From: Sporocytophaga sp.
Lineage (GTDB): Bacteria > Bacteroidota > Bacteroidia > Cytophagales > Cytophagaceae
Direction of reading: 5' to 3'
Length of the DNA: 64,000 bases
Assembly (NCBI RefSeq): GCF_017745095.1
Contig: NZ_JAGHZZ010000006.1
Location: 124,001 to 188,000, forward strand
Below the pieces are notes generated by a model, which searched no databases, was not told the origin of the DNA, and saw only the letters and a program-made list of their open reading frames with translations. The position numbers and the translations under genes were made by a program. Positions 43,415 through 52,028 of the stretch are shown piece by piece. Each line of letters opens with the position of its first letter. Position 1 is the first letter of the stretch.

Positions 43415-44122
43415 TGAACACTTTCAAATTCCTCATTGTTAAACTTAGCAAAAAGTACCCCAATCAACAATTGTATTTTTTCATTAATTAAATATCAAAG
43501 CAAGCTATTTACATTTATAAACTTTAGAACAAAACAAATGTAATCTAATACAATTTACATTTATAAATATGTAACTTTTCTAATAAATAAAACTAAATAC
43601 TACAATATTACCCTTATTAATTTCCTTATTAAACCTCAACCGAAACTTCTAAGGAGTGCAATTTATAACTCGTAGCATATTTAAAGTAAAAGTTAAAAAT
43701 AATCACACTTGTAAACTGATTATAAAATAATTATTATTTAAAATTTTAAAAATACTAATATTATTAGCAATAGGTTTAATGTAAATTTCAGGCTATTTAT
43801 AATTGTAAACTCTCAATTTATTTGCCATAAAATGGATTTTATTTACAAAAATAAATAATATCAAAATATAAATAAAAAAGTACAACGTAAATACTTTACA
43901 ATTGTAACAAACATCTTTATTTTGCTATTTTAGTCTATTTACATAATTAAACTGTAAAATAACTTTTTAAAGAAAAACAAGATAAGGAAATCAGGTAAGA
44001 TGAGTTGAACCTGAACAAAAAAATAACTTATCTATTAAAGAAAGAGGAAGCTGAAAATCCTAATTGGAATTGATTCCAGCATTCACTAATTTCATTATTC
44101 AATTTTTATAAATTTATAATCT
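43415..44122. other. AT-rich control region between the rhomboid unit and pstS
   Basis: About 700 bases without a gene, strongly AT-rich. It serves divergent promoters for the rhomboid unit (leftward) and pstS (rightward). It contains a striking cluster of TTTACA/TGTAAA hexamers, described in the next entry, and a perfect 12-bp palindrome TTACAATTGTAA at 43896-43907. No open frame with coding character was found. Confidence 0.6.
43508..43958. promoter_or_regulatory. cluster of TTTACA/TGTAAA boxes upstream of pstS
   Basis: Nine exact hexamers fall in 451 bases: TTTACA at 43508, 43554, 43842, 43895 and 43938, and TGTAAA at 43710, 43780, 43804 and 43953. Near matches (TGTAAT at 43539, TGTAAC at 43570) add to these. 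The last two form an inverted repeat TTTACA-N9-TGTAAA at 43938-43958, 165 bases before the pstS ATG. The density far exceeds chance even in such AT-rich DNA (by my rough composition estimate about one would be expected). It resembles a multi-site operator, perhaps for a phosphate-responsive regulator, but the protein that binds is unknown. Confidence 0.55.
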
Positions 44123-45046
44123 ATGAAGAGGGTCGTTTTATTTTTACTCATTGTTACGCTTTTTTCATCTTGTGGAGACGATGAAAATAATATAACTATT
44201 TCAGGGGCCTTTGCCTTGTACCCTCTTGCTATAAAATGGGCTGAAGAATATAATAAAATTCATCCTGAGGTGAAAATAGACATTACCGCAGGAGGAGCTG
44301 GAAAAGGAATGGCTGATGTCATTTCAGGGAATGTAGATTTAGGAATGGTCTCCAGAGAAATTAATCCAGTGGAACTTGAGAGAGGAGCTTTCGGAATTGC
44401 AGTCACTATAGATGCAGTAATTCCAACCATTAATGACAAAAATCCAAATCTCGCTGAAGTACAAAAAAAAGGAATGACAAAAGAAAATTTTCAAGATATT
44501 TGGATCACGGAAAAATTAAAAACATGGGGAGATGCATTAGGGACAACATCCAAGGATCCTATCAAAGTCTATACCCGTTCGGATGCTGCAGGCGCACCCG
44601 AAACCTGGGCCAAATATCTTGGTAAAAAACAGGAGGACTTAAAAGGTGTTGGAGTGTTCGGAGACCCAGGTCTTGCTCAAGTTGTGAAACAAGACAAGTT
44701 TGCAATTGGATTTAATAACATCGCATATGTATATGATCTCAAAACAAACAAACCATTTCCAGGCATCCAAGTCATTCCAATCGACATTGATGGAAATGGT
44801 AGAATTAGTCCGGAAGAGAATTTTTACGGTACTCTAAGTGAACTTATGGAAGGAATAGCCAAAGGAGTTTTTCCTCATCCTCCTGCCCGTCCACTATATT
44901 TTGTAACTAAAGGTGAACCTACATCAGAAACAATTAAAACCTTCTTAAACTGGGTACTGACGGACGGACAGAAATTTGTGAAAGAAGCAGGATATGTAAA
45001 TCTATCCAAAGATCAACTTGATGCAGAAATTAAAAAATTAAAGTAA
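44123..45046 (+). CDS. pstS: phosphate ABC transporter substrate-binding lipoprotein
   Basis: High-affinity phosphate-binding lipoprotein, 307 residues: signal RVVLFLLIVTLFSSCGDD with lipid-modified Cys17. The binding fold shows ITISGAFALYPLAIKWAEEY (about 24-43), GGAGKGMADVISGNVDLGMVS (phosphate-contacting loop, about 59) and YTRSDAAGAPETWAKYL (about 151). Residues 221-232 (DIDGNGRISPEE) match the EF-hand calcium loop pattern DxDxNGxIxxxE, and lie between the two lobes; the Ca-binding role is inferred. It is first of pstS-pstC-pstA-pstB, but 489 bases separate it from pstC. Confidence 0.9.
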   Translation: MKRVVLFLLIVTLFSSCGDDENNITISGAFALYPLAIKWAEEYNKIHPEVKIDITAGGAGKGMADVISGNVDLGMVSREINPVELERGAFGIAVTIDAVIPTINDKNPNLAEVQKKGMTKENFQDIWITEKLKTWGDALGTTSKDPIKVYTRSDAAGAPETWAKYLGKKQEDLKGVGVFGDPGLAQVVKQDKFAIGFNNIAYVYDLKTNKPFPGIQVIPIDIDGNGRISPEENFYGTLSELMEGIAKGVFPHPPARPLYFVTKGEPTSETIKTFLNWVLTDGQKFVKEAGYVNLSKDQLDAEIKKLK

Positions 45047-45535
45047 GTCAATAAGTATCTATTCTCCTCGGATAAAAAGTTCTTTTTCCCGAAATTCTTA
45101 AAGAAGAATATAAGGCACCTTATATTAATTCAAGGTAGCACCTGCCACCAATGAGTTTCAGGAACTCTCCCCTTCCCAAAACTTTAGTTTAGCTCAATTA
45201 TCCATCTTGCTCAATTTTAATTTTGCATTTTGAATGACTCAAAATTATGTGATTTATGTCGCGTCAAATCTTCAGATAACATTTTGGAGAAAACATCTAA
45301 AGCGGGAAATACCAAAATACAACTAACCTCTTTTCCATATTAACATTTCCGGAAGATGAACTTTTTCAACGAAAATACATCAACTCAACTCCGTAGGAGA
45401 ATCCATCCATCATAAATTTGTATGAAAATGAATTTATTTAAAATTCTTGTTTGCTGACAAACTTTATTTCCACTGAAAGGTAAATAAGATTAATTCATAA
45501 GGTTATACTAAACCACACTACCAAAGGGGGATATC
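45047..45535. other. 489-base gap between pstS and pstC
   Basis: No gene was found. One TAATTTTG (45218-45225) matches the -7 consensus and could start a separate pstCAB transcript, but the -33 side is weak. The end has a purine-rich AAAGGGGG at 45523-45530, a Shine-Dalgarno-like sequence before the pstC TTG. I see no clear terminator after pstS. Confidence 0.45.
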
Positions 45536-46444
45536 TTGGGAAAAATAGATTTATATCATAGGCGGCTCTGGGTAGAGAAGCTTAGCTTCTGGGCAATGAA
45601 AGGACTGACTTACTTTTCAATAGCCCTTCTGTTTTTGATATTAATAGGACTAATATTCAAGTCCATACCCATTTTACAAGAAACTTCATTAGGACATTTA
45701 TTTTTTACCACAGAATGGCAGCCTTTGAAAATGAAATTTGGTCTTCTTCCATTTATTATTAGCACACTCTATGTAACTATAGTTGCTATTATCATTTCAG
45801 TACCACTTTGTCTTCTGAGTGCCATATACCTTTCTGAATATGCTGATAAAAGGATCATAGCCTTTGTTAACCCTTTGATTGATATCCTTGCAGGTATTCC
45901 TTCAGTTATCTTCGGTATCTGGGGGATTATTGAAGTAGTACCACTAGTTAGGGATTTTATTGCCCCTGCTTTCGGAACTACTTCTTCTGGCTATACCATT
46001 CTTACGGGGGGCATTGTCCTTTCCATCATGATTTTTCCTATCATCATTCACGTTCTGCTGGAAGTTTTTGAAACAATCCCGGAAGATCTTAAAAGCGCTT
46101 CGCTTTCTGTAGGAGCTACTAAATGGCAAACTGTGAAATTCGTAATTCTTAGAAAAGCTGCACCGGGAGTAATTTCTGCTATTGTACTGGGACTTTCCAG
46201 AGCTTTTGGAGAAACACTTGCGCTATTAATGGTTGTTGGGAATGTCATTATGATTCCTATCAGCCCTCTAGATCCTGGATATCCCCTTACAGCTTTAATA
46301 GCTAATAATTATGGTGAAATGATGTCTATCCCTCTTTACGATTCAGCATTAATGCTGGCATCCTTTATCCTTTTTGTTATAGTATTGATCTTCAATTTCA
46401 TATCCAGAAGAATTCTTAAAAATATAGAAAGAAAAATTGCCTAA
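45536..46444 (+). CDS. pstC: phosphate ABC transporter permease PstC
   Basis: Inner-membrane permease of 302 residues with about six helices. TTG 45536 is chosen as start because a strong purine-rich site (AAAGGGGG) stands five bases before it and the N-terminal KIDLYHRRLWVEKLSFW is typical of PstC; an ATG at 45596 would lose this. The coupling loop for the ATPase is in EDLKSASLSVGATKWQTV (about 183-200), with AAPGVISAIVLGLSRAFGET just after. It pairs with PstA to pass phosphate from PstS. Its stop lies 4 bases before the pstA ATG. Confidence 0.92.
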   Translation: MGKIDLYHRRLWVEKLSFWAMKGLTYFSIALLFLILIGLIFKSIPILQETSLGHLFFTTEWQPLKMKFGLLPFIISTLYVTIVAIIISVPLCLLSAIYLSEYADKRIIAFVNPLIDILAGIPSVIFGIWGIIEVVPLVRDFIAPAFGTTSSGYTILTGGIVLSIMIFPIIIHVLLEVFETIPEDLKSASLSVGATKWQTVKFVILRKAAPGVISAIVLGLSRAFGETLALLMVVGNVIMIPISPLDPGYPLTALIANNYGEMMSIPLYDSALMLASFILFVIVLIFNFISRRILKNIERKIA

Positions 46445-46448
46445 GACT

Positions 46449-47297
46449 ATGAACATTAATAAAGTGGAAGAAGGGATTTTTAAAGTATTGATGAAGGCAT
46501 CTACTTTACTTGTATTAGCCAGTCTATTTTTAATTATTTACAGTATACTTCGAAAAGGTTTGCCATCCTTATCCTGGGCAATGGTCACTCAAACACCAAA
46601 AGGAGGTTTCTTCCTTGGAAAAGGTGGAGGAATTTTAAATGCTATTGTCGGATCATTATATCTAGCCGGAGGTTCTACAATTCTGGGATTATTCATTAGT
46701 CTACCTGTTGCCCTTTATCTGAATATTTACAGAACAAAAACATCCCGATTTGCAAATTTTACCAGGCTTTGTCTGGATGTTTTGTGGGGAATTCCTTCAA
46801 TTGTGTATGGTGCATTCGGATTTGCAATCATGCTATTGGTCGGTTTAAAAGCTTCATTACTTGCAGGAATTTTTACCCTTACTTTAATGGTTATACCTAT
46901 AATGATAAGAGCTATGGATGAAGTTATAATGACGGTGCCAAAAGGTTTGATAGATGCCTCTTATTCACTTGGTGCAACCAGGTTTGAAACATCTCTGAAG
47001 GTAGTAAGCAAACAGGTATTACCAGGAATTCTCACTGCTATTTTAATTTCTTTTGGAAGAAGTATCGGCGATGCCGCTTCTGTGTTATTTACTTCCGGAT
47101 TTACAGATAGAATTCCAACTTCGTTGATGCAACCCGCCGCAAATCTGCCCCTGGCCATCTTCTTTCAGTTGAGTACACCTATCCCTGAAGTCCAAGACAG
47201 AGCCTATGCATCTGCTTTAGTGCTTACCTTAATCATACTTATAATAAGTATTTTATCCCGAATAGCTACGAAAAAATTCACTAAACATAAAGTTTAG
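46449..47297 (+). CDS. pstA: phosphate ABC transporter permease PstA
   Basis: Partner permease, 282 residues with about six helices. ATG 46449 (MNINKVEEGIFKVLMKAST) is preferred to a TTG at 46437 that overlaps pstC. The coupling loop is PKGLIDASYSLGATRFETSL, and FGRSIGDAASVLFTSG near residue 202 is the typical PstA block. It forms the channel with PstC; the PstB ATPase binds both. The pstB ATG follows 17 bases later. Confidence 0.92.
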   Translation: MNINKVEEGIFKVLMKASTLLVLASLFLIIYSILRKGLPSLSWAMVTQTPKGGFFLGKGGGILNAIVGSLYLAGGSTILGLFISLPVALYLNIYRTKTSRFANFTRLCLDVLWGIPSIVYGAFGFAIMLLVGLKASLLAGIFTLTLMVIPIMIRAMDEVIMTVPKGLIDASYSLGATRFETSLKVVSKQVLPGILTAILISFGRSIGDAASVLFTSGFTDRIPTSLMQPAANLPLAIFFQLSTPIPEVQDRAYASALVLTLIILIISILSRIATKKFTKHKV

Positions 47298-47314
47298 TTT
47301 AAAATTTGAGACAG

Positions 47315-48118
47315 ATGAAAAAGGCAACTGAAATATTCATTCCGCTAATGACTGACGTTTGTGCCGAAGGTAATATTTGTGTGGAGGGGTTAAATGTCCA
47401 CTATGGAGACAGACATGCTCTCAAGGATATTAACATTACCTTACCAGCAAAAAAAATCACGGCAATCATCGGTCCTTCAGGATGCGGAAAAACAACTTTG
47501 CTTAAATGCTTTAACCGTTTGATTGATTCCATTGACGGAACTAAAGTTACAGGTAAAGTAATGTTAAATGGAGAAGACATATTTGACCCTCATGCGGATG
47601 TGATTAATATCAGAAAAAAAATGGGACTTTTGTCTCAGCGACCTTATCCTTTACCTATGTCAATTTTTGATAATGTAGCATACGGGCCAAGAATACATGG
47701 TACAAGGAAAAAATCAGAACTTAATCAGATCGTTGAATATTACCTGAAGGAAGCTAGTTTGTGGGATGAAGTCAAGGACAGACTTTATACTCCAGCATCA
47801 GGACTATCAATAGGACAACAACAAAGGCTTTGTCTTGCAAGAGGTCTTGCAGTGAAACCGGAAATTATTCTTGGAGATGAACCAACATCTGCGCTGGATC
47901 CCATTTCTAGTGCTCACATTGAAGAAAAATTTGTAGAGTTTAAAAATAAGTATACTATTGTAATGGTAACCCACATACTTAGACAGGCTATACGTATAGC
48001 CGACTACATTATATTTATGTATCTCGGCGAAATTATTGAACATGGCCCAGCAGAACAAGTGCTGGAACATCCGAAAGACAAGAGGACTTCAGACTATATT
48101 AAAGGTATAATAAGCTAA
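47315..48118 (+). CDS. pstB: phosphate ABC transporter ATP-binding protein PstB
   Basis: ATPase of the Pst importer, 267 residues from ATG 47315 (MKKATEIFIPLMTDVCAEGN); a TTG at 47306 is ignored. Walker A IIGPSGCGKTTLLKC is near residue 53-67, the signature LSIGQQQRLCLARG near 165-178, Walker B IILGDEPTSALDP near 188-200, and the H-loop VMVTHILRQA near 218. MGLLSQRPYPLPMSIFDNVA is a PstB hallmark (Q-loop). It is the last gene of the operon. No phoU follows, which is unusual as phoU often closes a pst operon; his genes converge instead. Confidence 0.95.
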   Translation: MKKATEIFIPLMTDVCAEGNICVEGLNVHYGDRHALKDINITLPAKKITAIIGPSGCGKTTLLKCFNRLIDSIDGTKVTGKVMLNGEDIFDPHADVINIRKKMGLLSQRPYPLPMSIFDNVAYGPRIHGTRKKSELNQIVEYYLKEASLWDEVKDRLYTPASGLSIGQQQRLCLARGLAVKPEIILGDEPTSALDPISSAHIEEKFVEFKNKYTIVMVTHILRQAIRIADYIIFMYLGEIIEHGPAEQVLEHPKDKRTSDYIKGIIS

Positions 48119-48119
48119 A

Positions 48120-48156
48120 AAGTCCCGACAAAGCATAAATGACTTTGTCGGGACTT
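48120..48156. terminator. terminator between pstB and hisIE
   Basis: A 14-bp GC-containing perfect stem (48120-48133 with 48143-48156) with a 9-base loop lies between two convergent operons. On the minus strand it exits into a U run (the A run at 48117-48121); on the plus strand there is no T run, so it is stronger for the his operon. Confidence 0.82.
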
Positions 48157-48193
48157 CCCTGCTAATTAATTTTCCTACTAATTATTATGACTT

Positions 48194-48805
48194 TTATTTA
48201 TGTCTTTTAATCAGCACATCAAGTACTTCATCTAATCCGATATTCTTTTGTTCAAGGAGTACCAGAAGGTGAAATAGGAGATCTGCGGCCTCATTTTTAA
48301 ATAACTCATCATTATTATCCATAGCTTCAATCACTAACTCTACTGCTTCTTCGCCAACTTTCTGTGCTACTTTATTAGTGCCTTTTGCAAATAATGAGCT
48401 TGTATATGACTTCCCGTCAGGATTATTTTTCCTGCTTTTGATAACCTCACTCAGTTGCTGAAGAAAATAGATCTTACCATGATTTTCTTCGTTCCAGCAT
48501 GTATCAGTTCCGGTATGACAGGTAGGCCCGTCAGGAGTCACTTTAATTAGCAATGAATCCTGATCACAATCAAGCGCAATACTTTTCAAATACAAAAAAT
48601 GGCCAGAGGTTTCTCCTTTAGTCCAAAGTCTGTTTTTCGTCCTGCTGAAAAAAGTAACTTTCTTTTCTTGTAATGTTTTATCAAGTGCTTCCTGATTCAT
48701 ATAGCCCAGCATAAGCACTTTCTGTGTAACCTCGTCCTGAATAATAGCTGGTACCAGTCCATTATTCTTTCCAAAATCTACATTCTTTAACTCAAATTCT
48801 GACAT
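48194..48805 (-). CDS. hisIE: bifunctional phosphoribosyl-AMP cyclohydrolase / phosphoribosyl-ATP pyrophosphatase
   Basis: Histidine pathway steps 2 and 3 in one 203-residue chain. The N-terminal HisI half has the metal-binding residues [20 protein letters not shown] (about 93-112) with Asp and Cys ligands, and a further Cys in TDTCW. The C-terminal HisE half (about 118-203) has [14 protein letters not shown] and [15 protein letters not shown]. HisIE fusion is usual in Bacteroidota. Its start overlaps the hisF end by 14 bases, so the genes are coupled. It is the last gene of the his operon. Confidence 0.95.
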   Translation of the reverse strand: MSEFELKNVDFGKNNGLVPAIIQDEVTQKVLMLGYMNQEALDKTLQEKKVTFFSRTKNRLWTKGETSGHFLYLKSIALDCDQDSLLIKVTPDGPTCHTGTDTCWNEENHGKIYFLQQLSEVIKSRKNNPDGKSYTSSLFAKGTNKVAQKVGEEAVELVIEAMDNNDELFKNEAADLLFHLLVLLEQKNIGLDEVLDVLIKRHK

Positions 48806-49547
48806 TGATTTTGTGATCTTTTAGGTATTGTTTCAACTCAGGTACAGATATTTCCTTAAAGTGGAAAATACTTGCAGCAAGTGCTGCATCTGCCTTTCCT
48901 TCTGTGAATATATTTACAAAGTCTTTCATTGAACCTGCTCCCCCGGAAGCAATTACCGGAATAGAAAGTGAAGATGAAAGTTTTGCTGTAAGTTCGTCTG
49001 CAAAACCTGCTTTGGTGCCATCATGATCCATTGAAGTCAGAAGGATTTCTCCCGCTCCTCTGTTTTCTGCTTCTTTAGCCCAAAGAAAGGTGTCTATCTC
49101 TGTTGGCTTCTTGCCTCCATGTGTATGCACCTTTGATTGATTTTCATATAATTTTGTATCAATCGCAACAACTACAGCCTGACTGCCAAACTCAAGTGCA
49201 AGCTTGTCGATAAGCCCCGGGTCCTTTACTGCTGAAGAATTGATAGAAACTTTCTCTGCTCCTGCATTCAATATTGCAGAAACATCTTCAATACTTGATA
49301 TCCCCCCACCAACGGTAAAAGGGATATTCACATTCTGTGCTACACGCCTAACCAGTTCTACAAGTGTTTTTCTTTTTTCAAGAGTAGCAGTAATATCCAG
49401 AAATACCAGTTCATCTGCGCCCTGCTCAGCATAAAGTTGTCCCAGTTCAACAGGATCTCCGGCATCTCTCAGGTTTTCGAAATTTACGCCTTTTACGGTT
49501 TTCCCATCTTTTACATCAAGACAAGGAATAATTCTTTTTGTAAGCAT
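48792..49547 (-). CDS. hisF: imidazole glycerol phosphate synthase cyclase subunit HisF
   Basis: TIM-barrel cyclase that joins with HisH glutaminase to make imidazole glycerol phosphate and AICAR. At 251 residues it is the normal length. Catalytic Asp is in [19 protein letters not shown] (about 5-23) and the second Asp is in [12 protein letters not shown] (about 172). [14 protein letters not shown] and [15 protein letters not shown] are phosphate-binding loops. It overlaps hisIE by 14 bases and starts one base after the hisA stop. Confidence 0.96.
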   Translation of the reverse strand: MLTKRIIPCLDVKDGKTVKGVNFENLRDAGDPVELGQLYAEQGADELVFLDITATLEKRKTLVELVRRVAQNVNIPFTVGGGISSIEDVSAILNAGAEKVSINSSAVKDPGLIDKLALEFGSQAVVVAIDTKLYENQSKVHTHGGKKPTEIDTFLWAKEAENRGAGEILLTSMDHDGTKAGFADELTAKLSSSLSIPVIASGGAGSMKDFVNIFTEGKADAALAASIFHFKEISVPELKQYLKDHKINVRI

Positions 49548-49548
49548 C

Positions 49549-50268
49549 TTATAAAAACCTTTTTAGGTCTTCAAGTTTTATTCTTCCTTCGTAATAAGCT
49601 TTTCCTATGATTGCGGCATAAACTCCCATTTCATTCAATTTTGCAATGTCTTCAATGGTTGTTACTCCGCCGCTGGCAATAAGCTTTAGTTTAGGAAATT
49701 TATTTCTGATCTCGTTATACAACTCAAATGACGGACCAGCAAGCAACCCATCTTTGGACACATCGGTGCAGAAAAGATATTTTGCACCTAAAGCAGAATA
49801 CTCTCCTGTGAAGTCAAATAAAGAAGTAGCAGTAACCTCCTGCCATCCGCTCACAGCAATCATTTTATTCTTCACATCTGCACCAAGAATAATTTTCTCT
49901 CCTCCATAGTTTTTCAACCAGCTTTTAAAAAGCTCTGGATTCTTAATTGCGATACTTCCACCTGTAACTTGCTTGGCTCCTGCGTTGAAAGCTATCTTTA
50001 TATCTTCTTGGGACTGGATTCCTCCACCAAAGTCAACATGCAATGACGTATTGGTGCAAATTTCTTCAAGTACCTTATGGTTAACCACCTTTTTCTGACG
50101 AGCGCCATCAAGGTCAACCACGTGAAGTCTCTTTATTCCGGCATCTTCAAATCTTTTTGCGACTTCCAGTGGGTTGCTGTGGTACTCAGTTTTTTTATCA
50201 AAATCGCCTTGAACCAGTCTTACGCACTTTCCATCTATCAGGTCAATGGCTGGTATTATTTCAATCAT
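49549..50268 (-). CDS. hisA: phosphoribosylformimino-AICAR ribotide isomerase HisA
   Basis: TIM-barrel isomerase of 239 residues, paralogue of HisF. Catalytic Asp is in [19 protein letters not shown] (about 4-22), second Asp in [18 protein letters not shown] (about 126). [17 protein letters not shown] and [16 protein letters not shown] are the phosphate loops. It overlaps the hisH stop region by four bases (50265-50268), an ATGA-type junction giving translational coupling. The gene order hisH-hisA-hisF-hisIE is the common bacterial one. Confidence 0.96.
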   Translation of the reverse strand: MIEIIPAIDLIDGKCVRLVQGDFDKKTEYHSNPLEVAKRFEDAGIKRLHVVDLDGARQKKVVNHKVLEEICTNTSLHVDFGGGIQSQEDIKIAFNAGAKQVTGGSIAIKNPELFKSWLKNYGGEKIILGADVKNKMIAVSGWQEVTATSLFDFTGEYSALGAKYLFCTDVSKDGLLAGPSFELYNEIRNKFPKLKLIASGGVTTIEDIAKLNEMGVYAAIIGKAYYEGRIKLEDLKRFL

Positions 50269-50846
50269 AATGAAAGGAAGTTTTTAAGTATTTTTTCTCC
50301 TGTATTTCCGCTTTTCTCAGTGTGAAACTGAACAGCGTAGAAATTATCTTTATTGATAGAAGCACTGAATGGCAATATATATTCGGACTGAGCTATAGTA
50401 TATTCCGACAATTCTGCATAGTAGCTATGAACAAAGTAAACAAACTCTCCTTCATTTACCCCTTTGAACAAAGGATCTTTCAGATTTGAAATAGAGTTCC
50501 ATCCCATGTGAGGTACTTTGTCTTTCGGAGGGAATCTCTTTACGCTCATTGGAAATACTTTCAGACATTCAACGTCATTCTCTTCACTATGCTGACACAT
50601 CAACTGAAGGCCAAGGCATATTCCAAGAAATGGTTGCTTAAATTCAGGAATGAGCTTGTCAAGATTTCTTTGTTTCAGATAAGTCATTGCAGTACTTGCC
50701 TCTCCAACTCCAGGAAAAATGACTTTATCTGCAGCTTTCAGCAATTCCGGCTCATCTGTGATAATAGGATCTACCCCTAGCCTGTTCAGCGCATAACTTA
50801 CAGATTGAGTATTTCCAGCATTGTATTTTATAATAGCAACTTTCAC
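50265..50846 (-). CDS. hisH: imidazole glycerol phosphate synthase glutaminase subunit HisH
   Basis: Class I glutamine amidotransferase subunit, 193 residues from GTG 50846 (MKVAIIKYNAGNTQSVSYAL); the open frame reaches 50891 with another GTG, but the fold begins at 50846. The catalytic Cys is in FLGICLGLQLMCQHSE (about 76-91), the His-Glu pair in AVQFHTEKSGNTGEKIL (about 175-191). Ordinary HisH proteins read QFHPEKS; here the Pro is Thr, a change outside the catalytic His and Glu. It channels ammonia to HisF. Sits between hisB and hisA. Confidence 0.94.
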   Translation of the reverse strand: MKVAIIKYNAGNTQSVSYALNRLGVDPIITDEPELLKAADKVIFPGVGEASTAMTYLKQRNLDKLIPEFKQPFLGICLGLQLMCQHSEENDVECLKVFPMSVKRFPPKDKVPHMGWNSISNLKDPLFKGVNEGEFVYFVHSYYAELSEYTIAQSEYILPFSASINKDNFYAVQFHTEKSGNTGEKILKNFLSL

Positions 50847-50903
50847 TTTTTTGAATTTTGAGTTTGCAATTCCGCTCCTCTTAGGGGACACGAAACCGAA
50901 GCT

Positions 50904-52004
50904 CTAAAGTATCCCCTTGGTACTAGGTATCTGATTATTGTTAAAATCTCTGCGCACTGCCATTTTAATGGACTTTGCGAAGGCTTTGAATATAGCTTCT
51001 ATTTTATGATGCTCGTTATCTCCTTCAACTTTAATGTTGATGTTGGCTTTGGAAGTATCAGAGAAAGATTTGAAGAAATGGTAGAACATTTCAGTTGGCA
51101 TATCTCCGATTTTTTCTCTTTTAAATGAAGCATCCCAAACCAACCAGTTTCTTCCTGAAAAATCGATTGCAACTTGCGCCAGCACATCATCCATGGGCAA
51201 TAAAAAGCCATAACGTTCTATCCCTCTTTTATCTCCCAATGCTTTAAGGTAAGCTTCACCTAAAGCAAGAGCAGTATCTTCAATGGTATGATGTTCGTCA
51301 ATATGCAGGTCGCCGGCCACCTTTACTTTAAGATCTGCGCCGGAATGTTTACCAAGCTGATCCAGCATATGGTCAAAGAAACCAAGCCCTGTATGAATTT
51401 CAGTTTTTCCTGTTCCGTCAAGGTTCAGAAAAATCTCTATATCTGTCTCTTTAGTTGTCCTTCTGATGCTGGCTGTTCTGCTATTCTGTTTTTTCAGAAA
51501 CCAATAAATTTCATCCCAATTATCTGTACTTAAAACAGCCTCATCATTTGTATTTGAAGAAAAATAAATAGCCTTTGTACCCAGATTTTTCGCTAGTTGT
51601 ATATCTGTTTGCCTGTCGCCTATTACAAAGGATTCTGATAGATCATAACCTTCTCCAAAATACTCTGTAAGCATCGCGATGCCAGGCTTCCTTGTCGGAA
51701 GATTTTCATGGTCGAAAGACTTGTCTATATGCACTGCATGAAATGCAACACCTTCCCCTTCCAGTGTTTTAACCATTTTATCCTGAGCAGGCCAAAAGGT
51801 GTTCTCAGGAAAAGAAGACGTACCTAGCCCATCCTGATTGGTAACCATAACAAGTAAGTAATCCATCTCGTTGGCGATTCTTGCAAGGCTTGTAATTGCC
51901 TTCGGTAAGAATTCAAGCTTTTCGAGGGAATCAACCTGTTTATCTACGGGTGGTTCAACGATAATAGTTCCGTCTCTATCTATGAATAAAATCTTCTTCT
52001 TCAT
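50904..52004 (-). CDS. hisB: bifunctional histidinol-phosphatase / imidazoleglycerol-phosphate dehydratase HisB
   Basis: Two-domain 366-residue enzyme for steps 7 and 9 (or 6 and 8 by other numbering) of histidine synthesis. The N-terminal HAD phosphatase (residues 1-165) has the nucleophile motif [13 protein letters not shown] and the second motif [19 protein letters not shown]. The C-terminal IGPD (about 170-366) has [20 protein letters not shown] and [18 protein letters not shown], plus the later [13 protein letters not shown], the usual His/Glu manganese ligands. The fused form is typical of enterobacteria and many Bacteroidota. It starts 24 bases after the hisC stop. Confidence 0.95.
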   Translation of the reverse strand: MKKKILFIDRDGTIIVEPPVDKQVDSLEKLEFLPKAITSLARIANEMDYLLVMVTNQDGLGTSSFPENTFWPAQDKMVKTLEGEGVAFHAVHIDKSFDHENLPTRKPGIAMLTEYFGEGYDLSESFVIGDRQTDIQLAKNLGTKAIYFSSNTNDEAVLSTDNWDEIYWFLKKQNSRTASIRRTTKETDIEIFLNLDGTGKTEIHTGLGFFDHMLDQLGKHSGADLKVKVAGDLHIDEHHTIEDTALALGEAYLKALGDKRGIERYGFLLPMDDVLAQVAIDFSGRNWLVWDASFKREKIGDMPTEMFYHFFKSFSDTSKANINIKVEGDNEHHKIEAIFKAFAKSIKMAVRRDFNNNQIPSTKGIL

Positions 52005-52028
52005 TTTAAACTAATGCTCTCTCTTTAA

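Noticed and set aside
51288-51533. Plus-strand frame inside hisB
   Set aside because: It is a shadow of the hisB reading frame; hisB motifs are intact on the minus strand.
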